A stretch of DNA of 7,481 bases from Hyphomicrobiales bacterium (lineage in GTDB: Bacteria; Pseudomonadota; Alphaproteobacteria; Rhizobiales; Kaistiaceae). The position numbers and the translations under genes were made by a program. The DNA lies in NCBI GenBank assembly GCA_017305815.1, contig JAFKJZ010000105.1, positions 1 through 7,481 of the forward strand, in the 5' to 3' direction. The notes under the pieces are model-generated. The model did no database searches. It saw only the letters and a list, made by a program, of their open reading frames with translations, and was not told where the DNA came from. Each line of letters starts with the position of its first letter. Position 1 is the stretch's first letter. This document shows positions 1 through 7,481 of the stretch, in pieces.

Positions 1-1
1 A

Positions 2-445
2 AAGTGGTCCATCAACCAGAGGGTGTCGATCCCGGCATCGTTCCGCTCCGTGCTGGCGCGCGACGGCTTCGAGGGGCTCTATTGCTGTCCGACGCTGGAC
101 CAGAACGCGGTGGATGCGGGCGGCAATCGCCTCGTCAGCCAGATCCGCGCCAGCCTGACGCTGTTCGAGCCCTTCTCCGAGGACCACGAATTCCTCTCGA
201 CGACGCTGATCGGCGAGAGCGAGGTGCTGAGGATCGACCCGGAGGGGCGCGTGGCGCTGTCCGAGGTGATCAAGGCCCATGCCGGCATCGGCGACACCGT
301 GACCTTCGTCGGTCAGGGCTACAAGTTTCAGATCTGGGAACCGGAGCGTTTCGTCGCCTATCGGGACGAGGCCAAGAACCGCGTGCGCGAATTGCGCCGC
401 CGGCTTGGCGCGGGTCCGCGTTCCTCCGGAGGCGCGGAATCATGA
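2..445 (+). CDS. mraZ: Transcriptional regulator MraZ, 5'-truncated by window start
   Basis: MraZ is a small DNA-binding regulator of the dcw operon with two tandem AbrB-like (SpoVT/AbrB fold) halves; in studied bacteria it forms a ring-shaped oligomer that binds direct repeats in its own promoter. About 147 residues are visible, reading in from base 2; roughly the first ten residues and the start codon lie outside the window. The first half shows [12 protein letters not shown], the second [14 protein letters not shown] followed by [18 protein letters not shown], both characteristic of the family. The second-half DxxxR motif is intact (DPEGR, bases 236-250), but the matching first-half position reads SINQR (bases 8-22), so the usual Asp is missing. 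The GTG at base 23 is an internal Val codon inside this motif, not a start. The C-terminus is an Arg-rich helix with a short Gly/Ser tail. The stop overlaps the rsmH start as ATGA. Identity is certain; the regulatory target is inferred from the family because the promoter is not in the window. Confidence 0.95.
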   Translation, partial: KWSINQRVSIPASFRSVLARDGFEGLYCCPTLDQNAVDAGGNRLVSQIRASLTLFEPFSEDHEFLSTTLIGESEVLRIDPEGRVALSEVIKAHAGIGDTVTFVGQGYKFQIWEPERFVAYRDEAKNRVRELRRRLGAGPRSSGGAES

Positions 446-1476
446 CGACCGGTGACGGCTCGAAGGGCGGTATCGCCGGCGGATCCGACCGCCACGTTCC
501 CGTGTTGCTCGCCGAGGTGATCGAGCATCTCGCGCCCGTGGCCGGCGGCGTCGTCATCGACGGCACCTTCGGCCTCGGCGGCTACAGCCGCGCCATCCTC
601 GACGCCGGCGCTTCGGTGATCGGCATCGACCGCGATCCGAACGCGATCGCCGACGGCCAGGCGCTCGTCGCCGAATATCAGGGCCGGCTGCAACTCGTGC
701 ATGGCCGCTTCGGCGATCTCGACGCGATCGCGGCAGGGCAGGGGCACGAGAAGGTCGACGGCGTCGTGCTCGATATCGGCGTTTCCTCGATGCAGCTGGA
801 CGAAGCCGAGCGCGGCTTTTCCTTCCGCTTCGACGGCCCGCTCGACATGCGCATGAGCCAGGAAGGGCCGAGCGCCGCCGACGTCGTCAACACGATGGAA
901 GCGCGCGACCTCGCCCGCATCATCTCGGTGCTCGGCGAGGAGCGCCGGGCCGCCGCCGTCGCGCGCGCCATCACGCAGGACCGCGTCGCCAAGCCCTATC
1001 TGCGCACCAGCGAACTGGCCGGGCTGGTCGAGCGCGTCGTCGGCAAGAAGCCGACGGATCCGATCCATCCGGCGACCCGCACGTTCCAGGCGCTGCGCAT
1101 CTACGTCAACCAGGAGCTCGACGAGCTCGGCCGGGCGCTGGCCGCCGCCGAGCGCGTGCTGAAGCCGGGCGGCCGCCTGGTCATCGTGTCGTTCCATTCG
1201 CTGGAAGACCGCATCGTCAAGCGCTTCCTGGCCGAACGCAGCGAGGTCCGGGCGGGCGGCTCGCGGCACATGCCCGAGCGCGTTCTCGCGGCGCCGACCT
1301 TCACGCTGGCGGTCAAGGGCGCGGTCGTCGCGGGCGACACCGAGACGGCGCGCAATCCGCGGGCTCGCTCGGCCAAGCTGCGCGCCGGCATCCGGACGGA
1401 GGCGCCAGCGCGGCCGTTCGACGCCGAGGCGGCCGGCGTTCCGGCACTACCTGAATTCAAAGTGGCGAGGTCGTAA
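442..1476 (+). CDS. rsmH: 16S rRNA (cytosine(1402)-N4)-methyltransferase RsmH
   Basis: RsmH (formerly MraW) is a cytoplasmic SAM-dependent enzyme that methylates N4 of C1402 in the 16S rRNA P-site region. The 344-residue product is slightly longer than the roughly 310-residue E. coli protein. Visible motifs, in order: HVPVLLAEV (residues 18-26); the SAM-binding [14 protein letters not shown] (40-53) and GIDRDP (61-66); [11 protein letters not shown] (110-120); DGPLDMRM (131-138); [18 protein letters not shown] (209-226); [11 protein letters not shown] (250-260); and [10 protein letters not shown] (305-314). Extra length comes from a Gly/Ser-rich N-terminal leader of about 16 residues and about 30 residues after the last motif. 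The ATG at 442 is chosen because it overlaps the mraZ stop as ATGA and has GGAGG at 428-432, nine bases upstream. The reading frame stays open far upstream through mraZ, but that part shows no family similarity. Translation is probably coupled to mraZ. Confidence 0.98.
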   Translation: MTTGDGSKGGIAGGSDRHVPVLLAEVIEHLAPVAGGVVIDGTFGLGGYSRAILDAGASVIGIDRDPNAIADGQALVAEYQGRLQLVHGRFGDLDAIAAGQGHEKVDGVVLDIGVSSMQLDEAERGFSFRFDGPLDMRMSQEGPSAADVVNTMEARDLARIISVLGEERRAAAVARAITQDRVAKPYLRTSELAGLVERVVGKKPTDPIHPATRTFQALRIYVNQELDELGRALAAAERVLKPGGRLVIVSFHSLEDRIVKRFLAERSEVRAGGSRHMPERVLAAPTFTLAVKGAVVAGDTETARNPRARSAKLRAGIRTEAPARPFDAEAAGVPALPEFKVARS

Positions 1477-1919
1477 TGCTCCGGGCACTCAACGTCATCT
1501 GGGTTGCTTTGATGGTGGCCGGCGCCGTCGTCACCTATGCCATGAAGGATCGCGCCGGCCGCGCCGCCGATCACGTCATGGAGCTTCGCCGCGAGATCGT
1601 GCGCGAGAAGGACATGATGAACATCCTGCAGGCGGAGTGGAGCGTGCTCGACCAGCCGTCCCGTCTGCAGGACCTCGTCCAGCGCTATGGCTCCTATCTG
1701 CACCTCGCGCCGCTCGACGTGCGCCAGCTCGCCAGCATCGAGGACGTGCCCGACAAGCCGATCGAGGTTCCGGGCGCCTCGCTCGACCGCATGATCACCA
1801 GCGGCGTCGCCAAGTCGGGCGCCGCGAAGCCGATCGTCGCCAAGCCCACCACGGCGCAGGCAAGCGTCGCCAAGCCCCGTCCCCGTGACATCGTGGCTCA
1901 AACGGGAGCGAACCCATGA
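1476..1919 (+). CDS. ftsL: Cell division protein FtsL
   Basis: FtsL is a small bitopic inner-membrane protein of the divisome; with FtsB and FtsQ it forms the complex that activates FtsW/FtsI septal synthesis. The 147-residue product has a short cytoplasmic start, one transmembrane helix (about residues 5-22), then a periplasmic heptad-like, charged helix (about 25-60) expected to form the coiled coil with FtsB. It ends the conserved part with PSRLQDLVQRYGSYLHLAPL (61-80), typical of alphaproteobacterial FtsL. The region after about residue 105 is a low-complexity Ala/Lys/Pro tail carrying three 10-residue repeats that begin VAK. Start choice: ATG 1476 overlaps the rsmH stop (TAATG), with GAGG at 1467-1470 in the right position. 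FtsL is poorly conserved in sequence, so the name rests on topology, the conserved segment and the position between rsmH and ftsI; together these make it secure. Confidence 0.93.
   Translation: MLRALNVIWVALMVAGAVVTYAMKDRAGRAADHVMELRREIVREKDMMNILQAEWSVLDQPSRLQDLVQRYGSYLHLAPLDVRQLASIEDVPDKPIEVPGASLDRMITSGVAKSGAAKPIVAKPTTAQASVAKPRPRDIVAQTGANP
1806..1874 (+). repeat. 30-bp-spaced direct repeats in the ftsL tail
   Basis: The nine-base word GTCGCCAAG occurs at 1806-1814, 1836-1844 and 1866-1874, exactly 30 bases apart each time. In protein terms it gives three units of 10 residues starting VAK at FtsL residues 111, 121 and 131; the second and third share VAKP. The rest of each unit differs, so this looks like an old or constrained tandem expansion in the disordered periplasmic tail. 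Confidence 0.75.
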
Positions 1920-3649
1920 CGATGACGCTGACCGACCGTCCCGGCATGTTCAGCCCCGCCAATGGCGGGCGTCATGTCGCGCTGAAGGGAGCGAGCAAGG
2001 CGCGCCACGACCAGACCCGCAGCCGCATCGCGCTGACCATGGTCGCCTTCATGCTCGTCTATGGCGTCATCGGCGGCCGTCTCGTCATGCTCGGCATGAG
2101 CGACCAGGCCGGCTCCGCCGCCCGCGGCAGCGCGGCCCAGGCGGTCGCGACCGCGCGTCCCAACATCGTCGACCGCAATGGCGAGATCCTCGCCACCGAC
2201 ATCAAGACCGCCTCGCTCTTCGCCGAGCCGAACAAGATCGTCGACCCCGACGAGGCGACCGAACTGATCACCAGCGTCCTGCCGGACCTCGACGCGGCGC
2301 AGCTGCGCAAGAAGCTGTCGACGCAGGCCGGCTTTGTCTGGGTCAAGCGCGAGATCACGCCGAAGCAGCAGTCCGAGATCCACAATCTCGGCATTCCCGG
2401 CGTCGGCTTCCTGACCGAGAACCGCCGCTTCTATCCGGGCGGCCCGGCCGCGGCCCATATCGTTGGCCTCGTCAACATCGACAATCAGGGCATTGCCGGC
2501 ATCGAGAAGGCGATCGACGAGCGCGGCCTTGGCGATCTGCATGGCGCGGGCTTCGCCATGAAGGGCGCCGACATGCAGCCGGTGAAGCTGTCGATCGACA
2601 TGCGCGTCCAGCACATCCTGCGCGACGAGCTCGTCGGCGCGATGCAGCGCTACCAGTCGGTCGCCGCCATGGGCGTCATCCTCAACGCCAAGACCGGCGA
2701 GGTCATGGCGATGGCGTCACTGCCCGATTTCGACCCGAACACGCCGACCGACGCCAACAAGCCGGACCGGCTGAACCGCCTGACCGCCGGCACCTTCGAG
2801 CTCGGCTCGGTGTTCAAGAGCTTCACCTTCGCGATGGCGCTTGATTCCGGCCGCGTGAAGATGACGGACAGCATCGACGCGCGCTTCCCGATCCATGTCG
2901 GCCGCAACGTCATCCGCGACTTCCACGCCAAGGCGCGCTTCCTGACGGTGCCGGAGATCTTCCAGTATTCGTCCAACATCGGTACGGCCAAGATGGCGCT
3001 CGCCGTCGGCCAGGAGGAGCAGCAGGCCTATCTGAAGAAGTTCGGCCTCTCGACCCGGCTGAAGACCGACCTTCCCGAAGTCGCGACGCCGCAGGTGCCG
3101 AAGCGCTGGAGCCAGGCGACGCAGCTGACCGTCTCCTTCGGCCACGGCATCGCCATCACGCCGATGCAGGCGGCCGTCGCCGATGCGGCGCTGGTCAATG
3201 GCGGCCACCTTCTGACGCCGACCTTCTTCCCGCGCACGCAGGAAGAGGCGATGGCCGACTCCACGCAGATGGTGTCGAAGAAGACGAGCGACGAGATGCG
3301 CTGGTTGTTCCGCTTCAACGCCGTCAAGGGCTCCGGCCGCAATGCCGACGTCCCCGGCTATGTCGTCGGCGGCAAGACCGGCACGGCCGAGAAGATCGCC
3401 AACGGGCGCTATGTCGAGGGCCATTACCTGAACTCGTTCCTGTCGGCCTTCCCGATGGACGATCCGGAATATGTCATGCTGATCTCGATCGACGATCCGA
3501 AGCCGGAGAAGCCCGGCCTGCCGGCGCTCGCGGCCTGGAACGCCGCGAATGTCAGCTCCAACGTCATCCGTCGTGCCGCCGCAATTCTGGGCGTCCAGCC
3601 GCGCAGCGAGAACGAAAGCCACCCCGACGCCATGCTTGTGTCGTATTGA
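1916..3649 (+). CDS. ftsI: Peptidoglycan D,D-transpeptidase FtsI (PBP3)
   Basis: FtsI is the septum-specific class B penicillin-binding protein: it crosslinks peptide stems in the periplasm and works with the FtsW glycosyltransferase. The 577-residue product is of normal length. It has a basic cytoplasmic N-terminus of about 36 residues, one transmembrane anchor (about 37-60), and a non-catalytic pedestal domain (about 80-220) opening with NIVDRNGEILATDI (83-96) and containing RRFYPGG. The transpeptidase domain has all three active-site motifs: SVFK (298-301, nucleophile Ser298 and Lys301) in ELGSVFKSF, SSN (352-354) and KTG (487-489) in GGKTGTAEK. SVFK satisfies SxxK but differs from the E. 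coli STVK. Start choice: ATG 1916 overlaps the ftsL stop as ATGA and follows GGGAG at 1904-1908. No C-terminal PASTA domains are present, as expected for Gram-negative FtsI. Assignment to FtsI rather than an elongation PBP2 rests on the motifs and the ftsL-ftsI-murE context. Confidence 0.98.
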   Translation: MTMTLTDRPGMFSPANGGRHVALKGASKARHDQTRSRIALTMVAFMLVYGVIGGRLVMLGMSDQAGSAARGSAAQAVATARPNIVDRNGEILATDIKTASLFAEPNKIVDPDEATELITSVLPDLDAAQLRKKLSTQAGFVWVKREITPKQQSEIHNLGIPGVGFLTENRRFYPGGPAAAHIVGLVNIDNQGIAGIEKAIDERGLGDLHGAGFAMKGADMQPVKLSIDMRVQHILRDELVGAMQRYQSVAAMGVILNAKTGEVMAMASLPDFDPNTPTDANKPDRLNRLTAGTFELGSVFKSFTFAMALDSGRVKMTDSIDARFPIHVGRNVIRDFHAKARFLTVPEIFQYSSNIGTAKMALAVGQEEQQAYLKKFGLSTRLKTDLPEVATPQVPKRWSQATQLTVSFGHGIAITPMQAAVADAALVNGGHLLTPTFFPRTQEEAMADSTQMVSKKTSDEMRWLFRFNAVKGSGRNADVPGYVVGGKTGTAEKIANGRYVEGHYLNSFLSAFPMDDPEYVMLISIDDPKPEKPGLPALAAWNAANVSSNVIRRAAAILGVQPRSENESHPDAMLVSY

Positions 3650-3680
3650 GGTTCGAAGAGCGGGCCTTTGGAAGGGCCTG

Positions 3681-3700
3681 CGCGCCCCATACCTGGCGCG
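3681..3700 (+). other. Inverted repeat in the ftsI-murE gap
   Basis: CGCGCC (3681-3686) and GGCGCG (3695-3700) form a perfect 6-bp all-GC stem around an 8-base loop. A weaker imperfect stem (GGCCTT with AAGGGCC, one bulged base) lies just before it at 3663-3678. The bases after the second stem are AAACAGGAAC, not a T run, so it does not look like an intrinsic terminator. It could be a messenger RNA structure upstream of the murE ribosome binding site, or chance in GC-rich DNA. Confidence 0.35.
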
Positions 3701-3714
3701 AAACAGGAACGATC

Positions 3715-3721
3715 GGGAGGG
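3715..3721 (+). promoter_or_regulatory. Ribosome binding site of murE
   Basis: GGGAGGG lies 12 bases before the ATG at 3734. It is a strong Shine-Dalgarno match at slightly long spacing, and it decides the murE start: the in-frame upstream TTG at 3668 has no comparable site. Murein genes elsewhere in this window get their ribosome binding site from within the preceding gene; this one sits in a real gap. Confidence 0.7.
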
Positions 3722-3733
3722 TTCGACCCCAGA

Positions 3734-5194
3734 ATGCGGCTCGGTGATCTAGCTTCGAACGACTTCTCGCTTTCCGCCGATCAGGCGGAGATCGAGATTT
3801 CCGGCCTTACGGCGGACAGCCGCGCTGTCGAGCCGGGCATTCTGTTCGCGGCGCTGAAGGGCGTGGCGGCGGATGGAGCCCGCTTCGCGCCGGATGCGGT
3901 GAAGCGGGGCGCTGCGGCCATCGTCTGCGGTCCCGACTCGGTCCTTCCCGACGATCTCGGCGTGCCGGTGCTGCGCGCCGCCGATCCGCGCATCGCGCTG
4001 GCGCATCTCGCCGCCCGCTTCTATCCCCTGCAGCCGGAAAACCTGGTCGCCGTCACCGGCACCAGCGGCAAGACCTCGGTCGCCGCCTTTGTCCGCCAGA
4101 TCTTCGAGATCGCCGGCAGGAAGTCCGCCTCGATCGGCACCATCGGCGTCGTCTCGCCCGACGGTTCCGACTATGGCAGCCTGACCACGCCCGATCCGAT
4201 CCAGCTTCACCGGATCCTCGACCGGCTGGCTCGCCAGGGCGTCACCCACGCGGCGCTCGAGGCGTCGAGCCACGGCCTCGATCAGCATCGGCTCGACGGC
4301 GTTCGCCTGACGGCGGCGGCCTTCACCAATCTCGGCCGCGACCACATGGATTATCATCCGACGGTCGAGCACTATCTCGAGGCCAAGCTCAAGCTGTTCG
4401 GCAATCTCCTGCCGGAAGGCCGCACCGCCGTCGTCGACGCGGACGGTCCCTATGCGAAGGCGGTCATGGACGTGGCGCGCCGCCGCGGGCAGCGCCTGAT
4501 CGATGTGGGCCGGGCAGGGCGGTCGATTCGCCTCGTCAAGGACGAGCCCGATCTCTACAGCCAGTCGCTCGAGCTCGACGTCTTCGGCACGCCGATGCAT
4601 GTCCGCCTGCCGCTCGCCGGCGGTTTCCAGGTTTCGAACGCCCTCGTCGCCGCCGGCCTCGCCATCGGCGCGGGCATCGAGCCGCGCATCGCCATCGAGG
4701 CGCTCGGCTCGCTCGTCGGCGCCCCGGGACGGCTGGAGCGGGTCGGCGTCACCGACAAGGGCGCGCTCGTCTTCATCGACTACGCCCATAAGCCCGACGC
4801 GCTCGACCATGCGCTCGGCGCGCTGCGGCCGATGACCCGCAAGCGGCTCTTCGTGGTCTTCGGCGCCGGCGGCGACCGCGATGCCGGCAAGCGGCCGCTG
4901 ATGGCCGAGGCGGCCAGGCGTAATGCCGACGTGGTGATCATTACCGACGACAATCCCCGCTCGGAGGATCCGGCCCGCATCCGCGCCGAGATCCTGGCCG
5001 GCGCGCCCGATTCCATCGTCATCCCCGATCGTCGCACCGCCATCCTGGAGGCCGTCGCGATGCTGGGCGAGGGCGACGTGCTCTGCGTCGCCGGCAAGGG
5101 CCACGAGACCGGGCAGATCGTCAACGGCGTCGTGCTGCCCTTCTCCGACCACGAGGTGGTCGCCGCGGCGCTCGCCGCGGAGGCGCGCACATGA
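3734..5194 (+). CDS. murE: UDP-MurNAc-L-Ala-D-Glu:meso-diaminopimelate ligase MurE
   Basis: MurE is the cytoplasmic ATP-dependent ligase that adds the third amino acid to the UDP-MurNAc dipeptide. The 486-residue product is of normal length with the three Mur ligase domains. The N-terminal UDP-binding domain (about 1-100) has GLTADSR (24-30). The central ATPase domain has the P-loop GTSGKTS (109-115), TTPDP (151-155), LEASSHGL (175-182) and YLEAKLKLF (214-222), where Lys218 is the expected carbamylated residue. The C-terminal domain has DYAHKPDAL (349-357), the substrate-specificity motif DNPR (406-409) and AGKGHE (453-458). DNPR with Arg409 marks a meso-diaminopimelate rather than an L-lysine enzyme, as expected for a Gram-negative wall. 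ATG 3734 is preferred because the family-like start MRLGDL begins there and a strong ribosome binding site precedes it; 22 additional in-frame codons upstream show no family similarity. Confidence 0.98.
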   Translation: MRLGDLASNDFSLSADQAEIEISGLTADSRAVEPGILFAALKGVAADGARFAPDAVKRGAAAIVCGPDSVLPDDLGVPVLRAADPRIALAHLAARFYPLQPENLVAVTGTSGKTSVAAFVRQIFEIAGRKSASIGTIGVVSPDGSDYGSLTTPDPIQLHRILDRLARQGVTHAALEASSHGLDQHRLDGVRLTAAAFTNLGRDHMDYHPTVEHYLEAKLKLFGNLLPEGRTAVVDADGPYAKAVMDVARRRGQRLIDVGRAGRSIRLVKDEPDLYSQSLELDVFGTPMHVRLPLAGGFQVSNALVAAGLAIGAGIEPRIAIEALGSLVGAPGRLERVGVTDKGALVFIDYAHKPDALDHALGALRPMTRKRLFVVFGAGGDRDAGKRPLMAEAARRNADVVIITDDNPRSEDPARIRAEILAGAPDSIVIPDRRTAILEAVAMLGEGDVLCVAGKGHETGQIVNGVVLPFSDHEVVAAALAAEART

Positions 5195-6642
5195 CCGAAA
5201 AGCTCTGGAACTTCGACGATTTCGTCGCCGGCATGAAGGGGCGTCCGACCGCCGTCGGCCCGGCGATCACCGGCATCTCGATCGACAGCCGGACCGTCCA
5301 GCCGGGTGACGCCTTCTTCGCCATTCGCGGCGACCGCTTCGACGGGCACCGCTTTGTCGGCGCCGCCGCCGGCCATGGCGCGACCGTCGCGGTGGTCGCG
5401 GCGGACCAGCTCGCCGGCCTCGGCCGGATGACGATTCCGCTGGTCGTCGTGCAGGACGTGCTGGAAGGGCTGCAGGATCTTGCCCGCGCGTCGCGCGCCC
5501 GCTCGACCGCCCGCATCGCCGCGGTGACCGGTAGCGTCGGCAAGACCTCGACCAAGGAGATGCTTGGCCATGTGCTTGCCGCGCAGGGGCCGACCCACTT
5601 CTCGCCGGCGTCGTTCAACAATCACTGGGGCGTTCCGCTGACCCTGTCGCGGATGCCGGCCGATGCCCGCTTCGCCGTGTTCGAGATCGGCATGAACCAT
5701 GCCGGCGAGATCACCCCGCTGGTGGCGCGGGTTCGGCCGCATGTCGCCATCATCACCAACATCGAGGCCGTGCACCTCGAGTTTTTCCCCGACGGCGTCG
5801 ACGGCATCGCCCGCGCCAAGGCGGAGATATTCTCCGGTGTCGAGCCGGGCGGGGCCGCCATCCTGAATGGCGACAGCCCGCAGTTCGAGCGGCTGGCGCT
5901 GCTCGCCATGGACGCCGGCATCGACAATGTCCTGTCGTTCGGCACGGGCCGCGACGCAGACGCGCGGCTCGAAGCCCTCGACATGCAGGCGGACCACTCG
6001 CGCGTCAGCGCCCGCATCCTCGACCAGCTGGTCGAATTCACCATCGGCGCGCCGGGTCGCCATCTCGTCCAGAATTCGCTCGCGGTGCTGTTGGCGGTAT
6101 CGAAGCTTGGCGGCGATGTCGCCGAGGCGGCGGCCGCGCTTGGCGGGCTTTCCGCGCCGAAGGGGCGCGGCGCCCGTCACCGCCTCGCGATCGGCCAGGG
6201 CGATGCGACGCTGATCGATGAGAGCTACAACGCCAGCCCGACCTCCATGCGCGCGGCGATCACCGTCCTGGCGCAGGCGCGGACGGCCGGAGCCGGCCGT
6301 CGCATCGCCGTGCTCGGCGACATGCTGGAACTCGGCGACGACACGCTGAAGCTGCACGCAGAACTGGCCGAGCCGCTCGTCGCGGCCGGTATCGACCGCG
6401 CCTATCTGGCGGGCCCGTCGATGCGAGCCCTCTGGGAGGCCTTGCCCGACGCCATGCGCGGCCATTATGCCGAAACGGCAAATGAGCTAGAGGCGATTCT
6501 CGTCGACGAGCTCGGCGCCGGCGATGTCGTGATGGTCAAGGGCTCGAATGGCAGCCGCATGGCTCCCATCGTCGAGACATTGAAGACCCGATTTACCCCG
6601 GCCCCCGTCGAGAGCGATCCCGCCACTGAAGGACCCGTCTGA
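5191..6642 (+). CDS. murF: UDP-MurNAc-tripeptide:D-Ala-D-Ala ligase MurF
   Basis: MurF catalyses the last cytoplasmic step of the precursor, joining D-Ala-D-Ala to UDP-MurNAc-tripeptide with ATP hydrolysis. The 483-residue product is of usual length. The N-terminal domain shows [18 protein letters not shown] (28-45). The ATPase domain has the P-loop GSVGKTS (114-120), the MurF-type [11 protein letters not shown] (142-152), [10 protein letters not shown] (165-174) and [10 protein letters not shown] (188-197). The C-terminal domain has [11 protein letters not shown] (343-353), VLGDMLELG (374-382) and VKGSNGSRM (449-457). FNNHWG and DESYNA distinguish it from MurE, MurC and MurD. The last 15 or so residues are an unconserved acidic/Pro tail. 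Start choice: ATG 5191 overlaps the murE stop as ATGA, with GGAGG at 5179-5183, seven bases upstream. Adjacency and overlap with murE suggest coupled translation of consecutive pathway enzymes. Confidence 0.98.
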   Translation: MTEKLWNFDDFVAGMKGRPTAVGPAITGISIDSRTVQPGDAFFAIRGDRFDGHRFVGAAAGHGATVAVVAADQLAGLGRMTIPLVVVQDVLEGLQDLARASRARSTARIAAVTGSVGKTSTKEMLGHVLAAQGPTHFSPASFNNHWGVPLTLSRMPADARFAVFEIGMNHAGEITPLVARVRPHVAIITNIEAVHLEFFPDGVDGIARAKAEIFSGVEPGGAAILNGDSPQFERLALLAMDAGIDNVLSFGTGRDADARLEALDMQADHSRVSARILDQLVEFTIGAPGRHLVQNSLAVLLAVSKLGGDVAEAAAALGGLSAPKGRGARHRLAIGQGDATLIDESYNASPTSMRAAITVLAQARTAGAGRRIAVLGDMLELGDDTLKLHAELAEPLVAAGIDRAYLAGPSMRALWEALPDAMRGHYAETANELEAILVDELGAGDVVMVKGSNGSRMAPIVETLKTRFTPAPVESDPATEGPV

Positions 6643-7481
6643 TGCTGTACCTGCTGGGGGATCTCTCCGCGCAATTCTCGGGCCTCAACGTCTTCCGCTA
6701 CATCACCTTCCGTGTTGGCGGCGCGACGATGACGGCGCTGATCTTCGTCTTCCTGTTCGGCCCCGCCATCATCCGCGGGCTCAAGCTCAAGCAGGGCAAG
6801 GGCCAGCCGATCCGCGAGGACGGGCCGCAGAGCCATCTCGTCACCAAGAAGGGCACGCCCACCATGGGCGGCCTGATGATCTTGTCCGGATTGATCGTCT
6901 CGACGCTGCTCTGGGCCAATCTCTCCAGCTTCTATGTCTGGACGGTGCTCGGCGTGACGGTCGGCTTCGGCCTGATCGGCTTCTATGACGACTATCTCAA
7001 GGTCACGAAGCAGAGCCACAAGGGCTTTTCCGGCCGTTCGCGCCTCGCCGTCGAGTTCGCCATCGCCGCTGTCGCCTGCATCGCGATCTCGCGCCTCTCG
7101 GCCGGGCCGCTCTCCGACGCGCTGACCTTTCCCTTCGTGAAGGGCTTCGTCATCGATCTCGGCTGGTTCTTCATTCCGTTCGGCGCCTTCGTCATCGTCG
7201 GCGCCGGCAATGCCGTGAACCTGACCGACGGCCTCGACGGCCTCGCCATCGTGCCGGTCATGGTCGCCACTGCCTCGTTCGGCGTCATGGCCTATCTCTC
7301 CGGCAACGCCATCTTCGCCGAATACCTGCAGATTCATTTCGTGCCCGGCACGGGCGAGCTCGCCGTGCTCTGCGGCGCGATGCTCGGCGCCGGCCTGGGC
7401 TTCCTCTGGTTCAACGCGCCGCCGGCGGCGATCTTCATGGGTGATACCGGCTCGCTCGCGCTCGGCGGCATGCTCGGCGCC
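6642..7481 (+). CDS. mraY: Phospho-MurNAc-pentapeptide transferase MraY, 3'-truncated by window end
   Basis: MraY is the integral inner-membrane enzyme that transfers phospho-MurNAc-pentapeptide from UDP to undecaprenyl phosphate, giving lipid I. The first 280 codons are present, of about 360 expected; the frame is open to the last base. The N-terminus resembles the family closely ([12 protein letters not shown], residues 13-24). Hydrophobic segments appear at about 28-45, 75-92, 98-115, 135-152, 173-189, 200-221 and 240-258. Catalytic and substrate-binding motifs are visible: the cytoplasmic GTPTMGG (71-77), the Asp pair D116-D117 in GFYDDYLK (113-120), [11 protein letters not shown] (190-200) and [12 protein letters not shown] (265-276) with Asp268. 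TGATG overlap with murF, with GAAGGA at 6628-6633 eight bases before the ATG, supports the start. Missing are the last membrane helices and C-terminus. In related genomes murD and ftsW usually follow, but that lies outside the window. Confidence 0.98.
   Translation, partial: MLYLLGDLSAQFSGLNVFRYITFRVGGATMTALIFVFLFGPAIIRGLKLKQGKGQPIREDGPQSHLVTKKGTPTMGGLMILSGLIVSTLLWANLSSFYVWTVLGVTVGFGLIGFYDDYLKVTKQSHKGFSGRSRLAVEFAIAAVACIAISRLSAGPLSDALTFPFVKGFVIDLGWFFIPFGAFVIVGAGNAVNLTDGLDGLAIVPVMVATASFGVMAYLSGNAIFAEYLQIHFVPGTGELAVLCGAMLGAGLGFLWFNAPPAAIFMGDTGSLALGGMLGA

Noticed and set aside
4..441. Open frame running without a stop from base 4 into rsmH, as if RsmH had a 146-residue N-terminal extension.
   Set aside because: It is the out-of-frame reading of mraZ, which has clear MraZ family motifs in the +2 frame. 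The extension is Arg/Gly-rich with no recognisable similarity, and the ATG at 442 has a proper ribosome binding site.
23..445. GTG at base 23 as the start of a short mraZ.
   Set aside because: This GTG encodes the Val of the conserved RVSIP segment; the frame continues upstream to the window edge, so the gene is simply truncated by the window.
1885..2844. A 319-codon + strand frame overlapping ftsL and ftsI.
   Set aside because: Its translation is almost only Arg, Ala, Gly, His and Pro with no recognisable domain; the ftsI frame over the same bases has clear PBP motifs.
3663..3700. The inverted repeats after ftsI as an intrinsic terminator.
   Set aside because: Stems are short (6 bp) or bulged, and no T run follows. 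A strong terminator within this operon would also be unexpected.
3668..3733. In-frame TTG at 3668 as a longer MurE start.
   Set aside because: It gives 22 residues without MurE similarity, lacks a clear ribosome binding site and would place the strong GGGAGGG site inside the gene.
3749..6465. Long open frames on the minus strand opposite murE and murF (467 and 561 codons), and another opposite rsmH at 358-1269.
   Set aside because: These are the usual antisense shadows of GC-rich genes: compositions are dominated by Arg, Ala, Asp and Gly, no family motifs appear, and they lie entirely opposite well-identified genes.

Overview
This window is a section of the division and cell wall (dcw) gene cluster of an alphaproteobacterium. 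The evidence is the fixed gene order mraZ-rsmH-ftsL-ftsI-murE-murF-mraY, the strong G/C bias at third codon positions, and protein features typical of Hyphomicrobiales (Rhizobiales). These features are an FtsL with a long Ala/Pro/Lys tail, an MraZ with the '[10 protein letters not shown]' type of C-terminal half, and a meso-diaminopimelate MurE. I cannot name a genus from sequence alone.

Layout: all seven genes lie on the + strand and fill almost the whole window. From left to right they are the 3' part of mraZ (its start lies before base 1), rsmH (16S rRNA m4C1402 methyltransferase), ftsL (divisome scaffold), ftsI (PBP3, septal transpeptidase), an 84-bp gap, murE (UDP-MurNAc-tripeptide ligase), murF (UDP-MurNAc-pentapeptide ligase) and the 5' part of mraY (lipid I synthase, cut by the window end after 280 codons). 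Five of the six junctions are stop/start overlaps (ATGA, TAATG, ATGA, ATGA, TGATG), each with a purine-rich ribosome binding site inside the upstream gene. This pattern implies one polycistronic, translationally coupled operon. The only real intergenic space is ftsI-murE, which holds a small GC-rich inverted repeat and the murE ribosome binding site.

How the genes work together: MurE and MurF complete the cytoplasmic UDP-MurNAc-pentapeptide, and MraY transfers phospho-MurNAc-pentapeptide to undecaprenyl phosphate to give lipid I. After later steps encoded outside the window, FtsI crosslinks the resulting glycan at the septum, with FtsL as part of the complex that controls septal synthesis. 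MraZ is the cluster's transcriptional regulator and RsmH a ribosome-modifying enzyme traditionally encoded with it.

This is an ordinary, conserved chromosomal region, and I see no mobile element, CRISPR array, RNA gene or undescribed system. Three small points merit a second look: a changed first DxxxR motif in MraZ, a decapeptide tandem repeat with exact 30-bp spacing in the FtsL tail, and the structured ftsI-murE gap.
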